DNA of 64,000 bases from Luteolibacter luteus (lineage in GTDB: Bacteria > Verrucomicrobiota > Verrucomicrobiia > Verrucomicrobiales > Akkermansiaceae): contig NZ_CP051774.1 of the NCBI RefSeq assembly GCF_012913485.1, positions 5,518,001 to 5,582,000 on the forward strand. Reading direction: 5' to 3'. Below the pieces are notes generated by a model, which did no database searches, was not told where the DNA came from, and worked only from the letters and a program-made list of their open reading frames with translations. The position numbers and the translations under genes are program-made. Positions 53,811 through 64,000 of the stretch are shown here, piece after piece (positions within the stretch are counted from its first letter, which is position 1; every line of letters starts with the position of its first letter).

Positions 53811-54725
53811 CTAGCGCTCTCCCGCCATGTATCTCATCCGACCAATACGGGATCTTTCTTCTGCCCCCTCCCGCAGGACCTTCATTCGTTCTTCCTCGAT
53901 CGCTCTTGAGGTGTCGGACTGGGTTCTCTCGAGCGCCCATTCGATCTCCTGATCGATCCGGGATGCCTCCCTTCGGTTCTGATAGCCTTGGGAAAAGAGC
54001 CCTTCCGGAATTCGTGGATCTTGGAGCAGATCCTCCAGCCTGCGGCTCATCTCATGGAGGATCCGTGCGGCATCTTCGGAGCTTGGGCCTTCCGGAGTGG
54101 CGAAGCTCGCGGGATCAATGTTCCGGTCGATCAGTAGCAGCGCGAACTCCCTCCGCTTGGAATCATCCATCCCTTCGTGCAGGTTCTGGAGCTCTGCACT
54201 GCACCAAATCCGCGCCAGAGCGCGGGTTTCTAGCAAGCTATCCGCGCGGCGCTTGATGCCATCCCGGAAAGAAACCTCCTCCGGTCCTTCGCCGGCACTC
54301 TCCCAATCGCGGACGCGCGTGATATCCGGATGCCGGATGTTCTGCAGCGGCGCATGCTTCTCTCGCAGGTCTAACAAGGCCTTCATCCGCGGATCGGATA
54401 AGGCGTCGTTCCTCCGGCTTGCATCCAGCTGATCCTGCAGCTCGACGAGCCTCGCGATATTCCGCTCCGGCATCGTCGGGATCGCTTGTCTTGTGGGACG
54501 CGTGCCGGTTTTCCCCGGGCCAACCGAAGATCGTTCACCCTTGGAAAAAGGCGGGTTCTCCTTTCCGGCCATACCGGCACTGGCCCTCTCTGAAAGACTC
54601 GCTTTCACGGCGCTCCGGTAGACCCAACCCCCGAGTCCCAGCAGCGCAAGGCTTAACCAGAGGAGACAGCGGGCCCTTGTACTCGGTCCTCGTCCGGATA
54701 AGGAGGAAACGGAAGGAGCATCCAT
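53811..54725 (-). CDS. Membrane-anchored helical unknown protein C (paralogue of D)
   Basis: The 304-residue product has one N-terminal membrane helix (CLLWLSLALLGLGGWVYRSA), a disordered linker to ~95, then charged helices. The blocks ELQDQLDASRRNDALSDPRM and KRREFALLLIDRNIDPASFA match EKLYQNGLQQDALGDPDLAE and ERRAFAKSLIYQDLPLLSYA of the preceding gene. I know no family. It starts 4 nt after the stop of gene D, so the two are an operon. The long soluble part may lie outside the cytoplasmic membrane. Confidence 0.7.
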   Translation of the reverse strand: MDAPSVSSLSGRGPSTRARCLLWLSLALLGLGGWVYRSAVKASLSERASAGMAGKENPPFSKGERSSVGPGKTGTRPTRQAIPTMPERNIARLVELQDQLDASRRNDALSDPRMKALLDLREKHAPLQNIRHPDITRVRDWESAGEGPEEVSFRDGIKRRADSLLETRALARIWCSAELQNLHEGMDDSKRREFALLLIDRNIDPASFATPEGPSSEDAARILHEMSRRLEDLLQDPRIPEGLFSQGYQNRREASRIDQEIEWALERTQSDTSRAIEEERMKVLREGAEERSRIGRMRYMAGER

Positions 54726-54729
54726 GGTC

Positions 54730-55545
54730 TCAGCGGGATTGCACGGGTTGGTCCAAGCGCATCGAATACTCCCGTCGTCCTGCTTCCTGGGTCTCTGGAG
54801 AAGAGAGATTGAAGATCCGCGCCTTGATGGCGGAGGCGATGTGAGCCTTGGCCAGTTGATCCACTACCTCGTCGTTGAGAAGCCCCGGCGGAAACGCATT
54901 GGATTCCATGATCTCCCGTGTCGCGGCTTCCGCCATGGCGCGGATGCTCTCGAGATCCTCTGCACGGGGTGTGGCCGAGGCATACGATAGAAGGGGAAGG
55001 TCCTGGTAGATGAGGCTCTTCGCGAAGGCCCGCCGTTCGCTCTCACTATCCGCATCCAGCAGGTGCCTGAGCTTTGCATCCTCAAGGATTGTCAGTTGTC
55101 CCCGTAGGTCGGCTAGCCCATGGAGCTTTCCGAGATGCTCTCGCCGCGCCTCCTTCTCCGAGGGGACCTCGCTGAGCCATTTCGCGATGGCCTCCATCGC
55201 AGGGGGAGAGCTTGCCCCGTAACTAGCTTCCAGCTTGAGGAGCTCTGCCAGATCCGGATCTCCCAAGGCGTCCTGTTGGAGCCCGTTCTGATAGAGCTTC
55301 TCCTGTGCTTCCCTGCGCTCCCGGGTGAAGTGGGAAGCTCCCGGGTCTTCCGGACGAGCTGGAACGGCAGCGAGGGAAGGGGATCGGGACGCGGACTGCG
55401 TCGATCCCGCCTCGGAATGCGGCAATGGGAGCCGCCTGGCATCGAGGAAGGCAAGTGCACCGCTGGTGAAGATCACCAGCGAGGAGGTGGCGAAACACCG
55501 CTCTATCCTTGAACCTAAGCGCACTCCGCGAAGGAATCGCATCAT
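54730..55545 (-). CDS. Membrane-anchored helical unknown protein D (paralogue of C)
   Basis: The 271-residue product has an N-terminal hydrophobic segment (CFATSSLVIFTSGALAFLDA), a linker to ~70 and a helical body with the same two blocks as protein C. It is the first gene of the pair; the two adjacent ATGs at 55545 and 55542 are both possible starts. No catalytic motif is visible. The pattern of membrane anchor, linker and helical core, duplicated in tandem, parallels the A/B pair at 30543-32186, though I see no clear sequence link between the two pairs. Confidence 0.68.
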   Translation of the reverse strand: MMRFLRGVRLGSRIERCFATSSLVIFTSGALAFLDARRLPLPHSEAGSTQSASRSPSLAAVPARPEDPGASHFTRERREAQEKLYQNGLQQDALGDPDLAELLKLEASYGASSPPAMEAIAKWLSEVPSEKEARREHLGKLHGLADLRGQLTILEDAKLRHLLDADSESERRAFAKSLIYQDLPLLSYASATPRAEDLESIRAMAEAATREIMESNAFPPGLLNDEVVDQLAKAHIASAIKARIFNLSSPETQEAGRREYSMRLDQPVQSR

Positions 55546-55686
55546 GGGGTCCTTCTACGCAAAGAGGACCTGACGGCTATCATCGAAATTGAGACCGCAG
55601 GTCTTCGGAAGAGAAGTGGAGAATCGGGCGGGAATGGGATCCGTTGAAGGTCCTTGAGAATCAAATGCAAGGCCGTTGAAATCTAA

Positions 55687-55704
55687 CTACTATAAATATA
55701 GTAG
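55687..55704. promoter_or_regulatory. Perfect palindrome upstream of the rRNA operon
   Basis: CTACTATA-AA-TATAGTAG has 8-bp arms and a 2-nt centre. It lies ~235 nt before the candidate rRNA promoter and ~140 nt before gene D's start. It is a dyad of the size bound by dimeric regulators. Confidence 0.5.
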
Positions 55705-55921
55705 ATGGGGCGGACTGCGTGCACGAGGGCTGCTTGGGAGGGGAAAATAGAAGGCGAGGCAGCCTCTGGGAGGCCCGTTTTGCATTCTGGAGTGTCCGAT
55801 TTGCCGTCTACGCCGCTCCTAGTAGCAGAATCCCCGAAAAAACTTCATTGGAGCGTGTGCTCAAAATCAACGGGTTGCCGTGGTCCTCTGAAAAAACTGG
55901 AGAAAACCTTCACGAAAGAGA

Positions 55922-55951
55922 TTGACCCGCGGGGCCGGTTCAGACTAGGGT
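55922..55951 (+). promoter_or_regulatory. Candidate rRNA promoter
   Basis: TTGACC (55922-55927) and TAGGGT (55946-55951) lie 18 nt apart and are followed by a GC-rich stretch (CTCCCCGTCGCCGC), as expected of a growth-controlled discriminator. It is ~310 nt before 16S. Confidence 0.45.
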
Positions 55952-56261
55952 CTCCCCGTCGCCGCAACGCTAGCGACGCGAGAGACGAAGGTCGATCGCG
56001 ACTCCTCGAGAGTCCGATCGGCTTTTTAGTCCCCTCGAACGAAGGATCTTTCACAAGCATGGCCCGGTCTTGAAGGGTGCAAGTTGTTCACGGCGAAGGT
56101 TGTAAACAGATGGCATGCCAAAAATGACCGGGTGAAGAGGAAAAGGCTAAATTGTGTGCTGCGTGCATGAGAGTGCGCGCGGTGTTTTGAGGGAAGCCGC
56201 AAGGCGGAACTTGAAACGGTCAATTTGACGATGGTCCGCAAGGACTCATCGCATACGTTTT

Positions 56262-57781
<1,520 letters not shown>

Positions 57782-57967
57782 TGGAGCAGTCACAAACCTT
57801 CTCAAGGTCCCTGTGACAGGTCGAGACCCTGCCTCATCTGTAAAAAGATGAAGGGGTTGTGGATCAGATGAAGAATCCCACACCAAAATATTAATTCCCG
57901 CGCGGATTTGAAGCCCGCAGCACACGATTTAGCTTTCGTCCTCTTCTTCTTCAAAAGTTCCCCGTGA

Positions 57968-58043
57968 GGGGGTATAGCTCAGTTGGTAGAGCGCCAGCTT
58001 TGCAAGCTGGATGTCCGGGGTTCGAATCCCCGTGCCTCCACCA
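57968..58043 (+). tRNA. tRNA-Ala (TGC)
   Basis: Acceptor GGGGGTA/TGCCTCC, anticodon stem CCAGC-TTTGCAA-GCTGG with anticodon TGC, T arm CGGGG-TTCGAAT-CCCCG, encoded CCA. It lies in the 16S-23S spacer, before tRNA-Ile. Confidence 0.97.
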
Positions 58044-58072
58044 ACTTCCAAAAGCTGCGCCTCTTGAATAAA

Positions 58073-58149
58073 GGGCCTGTAGCTCAGTTGGTTAGAGCAC
58101 CGCCTTGATAAGGCGGGGGTCATAGGTTCGAGTCCTATCAGGCCCACCA
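58073..58149 (+). tRNA. tRNA-Ile (GAT)
   Basis: Acceptor GGGCCTG/CAGGCCC, anticodon stem CCGCC-TTGATAA-GGCGG with anticodon GAT, T arm ATAGG-TTCGAGT-CCTAT, encoded CCA. It follows tRNA-Ala by 29 nt. Confidence 0.97.
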
Positions 58150-58202
58150 TTCGCGAGTGAACTTGGAAAAGAACATGAATAACAACTTGTGAGAGCATTG
58201 CC

Positions 58203-58213
58203 GCTCTTTGACA
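58203..58213 (+). promoter_or_regulatory. boxA-like antitermination site
   Basis: GCTCTTTGACA matches the boxA consensus GCTCTTTAACA at ten of eleven bases. It lies in the spacer ~190 nt before 23S, the usual place. Confidence 0.65.
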
Positions 58214-58394
58214 TCCGCATGGAGAAATAAAGTTTTTTAAGACTGCAAAAAATCAATTGTTCACATGAGCCATTATTTGCGCGGTCCTTGGATATACAAA
58301 TGATTTGCCGGATTGACTCAGTCCGGCGCGGCGCAAACCGCAGCTGCTTTACGGCAAAGCTGAAGGTGCGTCGCAAGAACGCTGATTTCGATAT

Positions 58395-61233
<2,839 letters not shown>

Positions 61234-61401
61234 GTTCGGAATCGCTTGTTCAACCAAGTGATCGCGACCGGCTCAAAGTGGACGAATTGAGGTCATTGAA
61301 AAACTTGAAACTCTCCGTGCGGATGTCAGGGAGCGGCATGCGACTGGCAGCTCAGACAACCAGAGTCCCGGCCCTGATCGATGAGATCGACAACAGGGCC
61401 G

Positions 61402-61520
61402 CCCTCTGGTGGCCAGAGCGCGGTGGAACCACCCGGTCCCATTCCGAACCCGGAAGTGAAACGCTGCAGCGCCGATGGTATTGGGACGATAGGTCCTGTG
61501 AGAGTAGGTCGTCGCCAGGT
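61402..61520 (+). rRNA. rrf: 5S ribosomal RNA
   Basis: Typical blocks are CTCTGGTGGCC at the 5' end, AACCACCCGGTCCCATTCCG, AACCCGGAAGTGAAAC, CAGCGCCGATGGTA and GAGAGTAGGTCGTCGCCAGG at the 3' end. A GGCCCTG/CAGGGCC stem (61373-61403) just upstream may be a processing signal. Confidence 0.93.
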
Positions 61521-61524
61521 ATTT

Positions 61525-61563
61525 GCCCGGCATCTTCAGAAATGAAGGTGCCGGGCTCTTTTT
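61525..61563 (+). terminator. Terminator of the rRNA operon
   Basis: A 14-bp stem (with one G-T pair) from GCCCGGCATCTTCA and TGAAGGTGCCGGGC around a GAAA tetraloop is followed by TCTTTTTTTG. It starts 4 nt after 5S. Confidence 0.93.
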
Positions 61564-61698
61564 TTGTCCGCGAAGCGGGCTCGTGAGCGGGCTAGCTTGG
61601 CTTGGTCATCCCGCATGCATGGCATTGCACGTTGGCGCGGTGGCCTTGCCCGGCTGCCTGGCCGGCTGTTCGCTTGGCTTGGGCCGGCACCCGGCACC

Positions 61699-61746
61699 CC
61701 ACGACGGGGACCACGACGGGGACCACGACGGGGACCACGACGGGAG
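61699..61746 (+). repeat. 12-bp tandem repeat, four copies
   Basis: The unit CCACGACGGGGA is present three times exactly and once with the last base changed. Translated it would read as alternating His-Asp-Gly-Asp, but no gene is supported. Confidence 0.9.
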
Positions 61747-61804
61747 ATTCCGGCCGGCCGCCCGGCGTGGCATGATCCGCCGATGAAGTGCTTTTCATGT
61801 GCTT

Positions 61805-61842
61805 GCCGGATACTCGTCTCCGCGCCGGATACTCGTCTCCGC
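61805..61842 (+). repeat. 19-bp tandem duplication
   Basis: The unit GCCGGATACTCGTCTCCGC occurs twice without a gap (61805-61823 and 61824-61842), with no mismatch. Confidence 0.92.
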
Positions 61843-61900
61843 GGCTGGCGTCGCAGGGTACTGCTCGCACCCTTGGCCACTTCCCCTGAGGCACCGTCGC

Positions 61901-61937
61901 GCCTGTTAATTTCCCTGTTTTATCAGGCGGAACAGGC
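61901..61937 (+). repeat. Dispersed GCCTGTT element, copy 3
   Basis: Same element as at 9465-9501, 37 nt, with two or three changes in the core and in the first 3' arm (ATCAGGC). The outer arm AACAGGC is intact, so the long hairpin can still form. It ends 45 nt before the start of the next gene. Confidence 0.75.
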
Positions 61938-61982
61938 GGACTTCGGATTGAACCACAAGGCATCTCATGGTGCCTTCCAGAT

Positions 61983-62414
61983 GTGCGAACTCTCGTCACT
62001 CTTGGCTTCTTGCTGCTGTCGGTGCTTCCTTCGGTCGCACAGCGGCCCACCGTGTCGCTGTTGCAACTGCTGGCCACGCCGGAGAAGTTCGATGGCCAAG
62101 TCGTCCGCTTCCAAGGGGTGGCCAATCTGGCGTTCGAGGAAAACGCCATCTACCTCAGCAAAGAACACTGGAAGCATGGGGTCACCTCCTGTGGTCGTCG
62201 GCTGGATATCAGCGAGGAACTCGCCGAGTCCAGAAAGTGGGCGACGGGGCGCTACATGGTGGTGGAGGGAACCTTCAGCAAGGATGACCGTGGTCACATG
62301 GGGCTCTACATGGGGGCAATCAAGGACATCAAGCTCTTCACTCTTTACGAGATGGTCTCCCCCGAGCAGCTCAAGGAAGGGGATACTAAGAATGGTTCCG
62401 GCGGCAATCGCTAG
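61983..62414 (+). CDS. Small secreted protein of a widespread unknown family
   Basis: The likely start is GTG at 61983, giving 143 residues with a signal peptide (LVTLGFLLLSVLPSVAQ). The mature part reads VSLLQLLATPEKFDGQVVRF and LAFEENAIYLSKEHWKHGVT, a pattern I know from uncharacterised exported proteins of many bacteria; the fold is likely a small OB-like beta barrel (IxLLxLxxNPxKYDGxxVxVxGFL type). No enzyme motif is seen. The single Cys lies at ~70. Confidence 0.7.
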   Translation: MRTLVTLGFLLLSVLPSVAQRPTVSLLQLLATPEKFDGQVVRFQGVANLAFEENAIYLSKEHWKHGVTSCGRRLDISEELAESRKWATGRYMVVEGTFSKDDRGHMGLYMGAIKDIKLFTLYEMVSPEQLKEGDTKNGSGGNR

Positions 62415-62628
62415 CTTCGGACCTTATTGGTAAAAGGATGCCACGGACCATGGCGATTCACGGCGATGCTCCAATTCACGTTGAGCTTTGGCTTTCATGT
62501 GCTTCGATGCCTTGGAGGCTTCCTGTGAAGTGCTGCCACTTTGGTTTTCTAATGAGCCAGGTGACGAGATTTCATACCCATTTCGCTTTCCCCGAAGCCG
62601 ACTTTAAGCGACACCGCGGCCCTGCTTT

Positions 62629-64000
62629 ATGACCAATCCGTTTCGCGAAGACCTCGTCTCCCGCTCGCGTCCCGAGCCGTGCACCGTGGTGATCTTTGGT
62701 GCCACCGGAGACCTCACCCACCGCAAGCTGGTTCCGGCGATCTACAACCTCGCAGTCGACGGTGAATTGCCGCCCGGAGTGAAGATCCTCGGTTTCGCTC
62801 GCCGCGAGAAATCGGACGAGGAGTTCCGCAAAGGTTTGGAAGAGCTGAATCGCAAGGTCTCGCGCTCTGGTCACGATGACGCCCTCTGGTCAAAGTTCGT
62901 TGAGAACATCCATTACCATCAGAGCGAGTTCACCGATGCGGATGGCTACAAGCGTTTGGCCGAGCGGCTCGATGCGATCGACCGGGAACGGGGAGGGAAG
63001 GGGAATCGCCTTTTCTACGTCGCCAGCGCCCCGGAGTTCTTCGATGACATTCTGGAGCAACTCAAGGCCGCCGGCCTGAACAAGGCAAAGGACGGCTGCT
63101 GGGCCCGTGTGATCGTCGAGAAGCCATTTGGCACCGATCTCGCCACCGCCCAGCATCTCAACGAAGTGGTGAACCGCACTTTCCAAGAGCGCGATACCTA
63201 CCGCATCGACCACTACCTCGGCAAAGAGACGGCGCAGAACATCATGGTGCTGCGCTTTGCCAATGCGATTTTCGAACCACTCTGGAACAACCGCTACATC
63301 TCCCACGTGCAGATCACCTGCGCTGAGAACCTGGGCATGGAAGGCGGCCGCGGCGGTTACTACGACAAGTCCGGCGCGCTGCGAGACATGGTGCAGAATC
63401 ACCTGCTGCAGCTCCTGAGCCTCGTGACCATGGAACCGCCTACCGATCTCAGTGCCGATGGCGTGCGCGATGAGAAGGTGAAGGTGATCCGTTCCCTTCG
63501 CCAATGGGACACTCCCGAGAAGGTCGCGGAGAACGTGATCCGCGCCCAATACACCGCCGGTCATGTCGATGGCAAAGCAGTGCCCGGCTATCGCGAGGAA
63601 GACCGTGTGGATCCGGAGAGCATGACCGAGTCCTACGTGGCCGTGCGCCTGATGATTGATACCTGGCGCTGGAGCGGCGTGCCCTTCTACATCCGCATGG
63701 GCAAGCAACTGCCGAAGAAGGCCACCGAGATTTCCGTGCATTTCAAGGCGCCGCCGTGCGTCCTTTTCAACGCGCTGCCGGGAGGTGTCCCGGGTGCGAA
63801 CGTGCTGGTAATCCGCATCCAACCGGACGAAGGAATTTCACTGCGCATGGTTTCCAAGATTCCGGGCACGAGCCTGCGCTTGGAGCCGGTGAAGATGGAT
63901 TTCCACTATGCCACCAGCTTCGGCAAGGGCAGTCCGGAAGCCTATGAACGCCTGCTGCTTGATGCGATGGCAGGAGATGCCACGCTCTTCGCAAGACGCG
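62629..64000 (+). CDS. zwf: Glucose-6-phosphate 1-dehydrogenase (3' partial)
   Basis: The frame is open from the ATG at 62629 to the window's end; 457 residues are seen, of about 500 expected. The N-terminal coenzyme-binding motif is VVIFGATGDLTHRKLVPAIY, with the GASGDL-like fingerprint. EKPFGTD and the active-site RIDHYLGKETAQN are intact, as are GYYDKSGALRDMVQNHLLQLL and PFYIRMGKQLPKK. It oxidises glucose-6-phosphate with NADP to 6-phosphogluconolactone, the entry to the pentose phosphate or Entner-Doudoroff route. The 214-nt gap before it holds no other clear gene. Confidence 0.96.
   Translation, partial: MTNPFREDLVSRSRPEPCTVVIFGATGDLTHRKLVPAIYNLAVDGELPPGVKILGFARREKSDEEFRKGLEELNRKVSRSGHDDALWSKFVENIHYHQSEFTDADGYKRLAERLDAIDRERGGKGNRLFYVASAPEFFDDILEQLKAAGLNKAKDGCWARVIVEKPFGTDLATAQHLNEVVNRTFQERDTYRIDHYLGKETAQNIMVLRFANAIFEPLWNNRYISHVQITCAENLGMEGGRGGYYDKSGALRDMVQNHLLQLLSLVTMEPPTDLSADGVRDEKVKVIRSLRQWDTPEKVAENVIRAQYTAGHVDGKAVPGYREEDRVDPESMTESYVAVRLMIDTWRWSGVPFYIRMGKQLPKKATEISVHFKAPPCVLFNALPGGVPGANVLVIRIQPDEGISLRMVSKIPGTSLRLEPVKMDFHYATSFGKGSPEAYERLLLDAMAGDATLFARR

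Larger units (their letters stand above)
55546..56261. other. rRNA operon leader region
   Basis: This 716-nt stretch before 16S holds a perfect palindrome (55687-55704), a candidate promoter (55922-55951) and ~310 nt of leader. Short arms CCCGGTC (56065-56071) and GACCGGG (56127-56133) could pair in the leader. Nothing in it looks coding. Confidence 0.6.
61521..61982. other. Repeat-rich spacer between rRNA operon and a secreted protein gene
   Basis: This 462-nt stretch contains the rRNA terminator, a 12-bp tandem repeat (61699-61746), a 19-bp tandem duplication (61805-61842) and a copy of the dispersed GCCTGTT element (61901-61937). Open frames through it owe their length to the repeat and to GC content; none has a family resemblance. 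Confidence 0.65.

Noticed and set aside
61699-61746. CRISPR-like array
   Set aside because: The units are 12 bp and contiguous, with no spacers and no cas genes in the window.
61564-62433. A 289-codon plus-strand frame across the tandem repeats
   Set aside because: It runs through repeats and overlaps the secreted-protein gene in another frame; the His-Asp-Gly-Asp run stems only from the 12-bp repeat.
62438-62632. A 64-codon frame before zwf
   Set aside because: No ribosome site, no family resemblance, and it runs into the zwf start.

Overview
The window reads as a chromosome piece from a Verrucomicrobiae bacterium, most likely of the Luteolibacter/Haloferula kind. This rests on the 16S gene, on proteins ending in PEP-CTERM sorting tails, on the DUF1552/DUF1592 cytochrome pair typical of Planctomycetes and Verrucomicrobia, on secreted LamG plus thrombospondin-3 giants, and on GC-rich genes with few classical Shine-Dalgarno sites. 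The genus is inference.

Layout. 1-7.5 kb: the 3' part of a large heme-binding dehydrogenase fused to an SGNH esterase, rhamnose mutarotase, and the DUF1552/DUF1592 pair. 7.6-9.2 kb: a broken PEP-CTERM gene and ribBA. 9.7-14.3 kb: a sugar-oxidation cluster (TIM-barrel isomerase, two Gfo/Idh/MocA oxidoreductases, ThuA protein). 14.3-22 kb: a PEP-CTERM protein, an SGNH hydrolase, a GbsR-type regulator with an epimerase, an AI-2E family permease, heme A synthase and alanine dehydrogenase. 22.2-38.2 kb: the most distinctive region, with two giant secreted LamG/TSP3 proteins (one carrying a BNR_4 propeller), two paralogous membrane-anchored unknowns, a two-component system whose sensor carries the same LamG module, a PEP-CTERM protein and an alpha-L-rhamnosidase. 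38.5-47.6 kb: tRNA-Thr, two small genes, a four-gene polysaccharide operon, a second NarL-type two-component system and an ornithine cyclodeaminase homologue. 47.6-55.5 kb: a TerB/FHA/ABC fusion transporter, ftsH and a second pair of paralogous unknowns. 56.2-61.6 kb: a complete rRNA operon (16S, tRNA-Ala, tRNA-Ile, 23S, 5S, terminator). 61.6-64 kb: a repeat-rich spacer, a small secreted protein and the start of zwf.

How it may work together. The 22-38 kb block looks like a surface-polysaccharide locus. The sensor kinase (32840-35389) has an outer LamG domain closely related to the LamG modules in both giants, followed by a Y_Y_Y domain that appears to be split by a carbohydrate-binding-like insertion. 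Next to it lie a BNR_4 propeller protein and a GH78-like rhamnosidase, and RhaM lies 30 kb away. A working hypothesis is sensing and breakdown of a rhamnose-rich polysaccharide. No SusC/D pair, exosortase or transporter for such a substrate is visible here. Four exoprotein genes share a C-tract/G-tract inverted repeat upstream, and an intergenic element built on GCCTGTT occurs three times.
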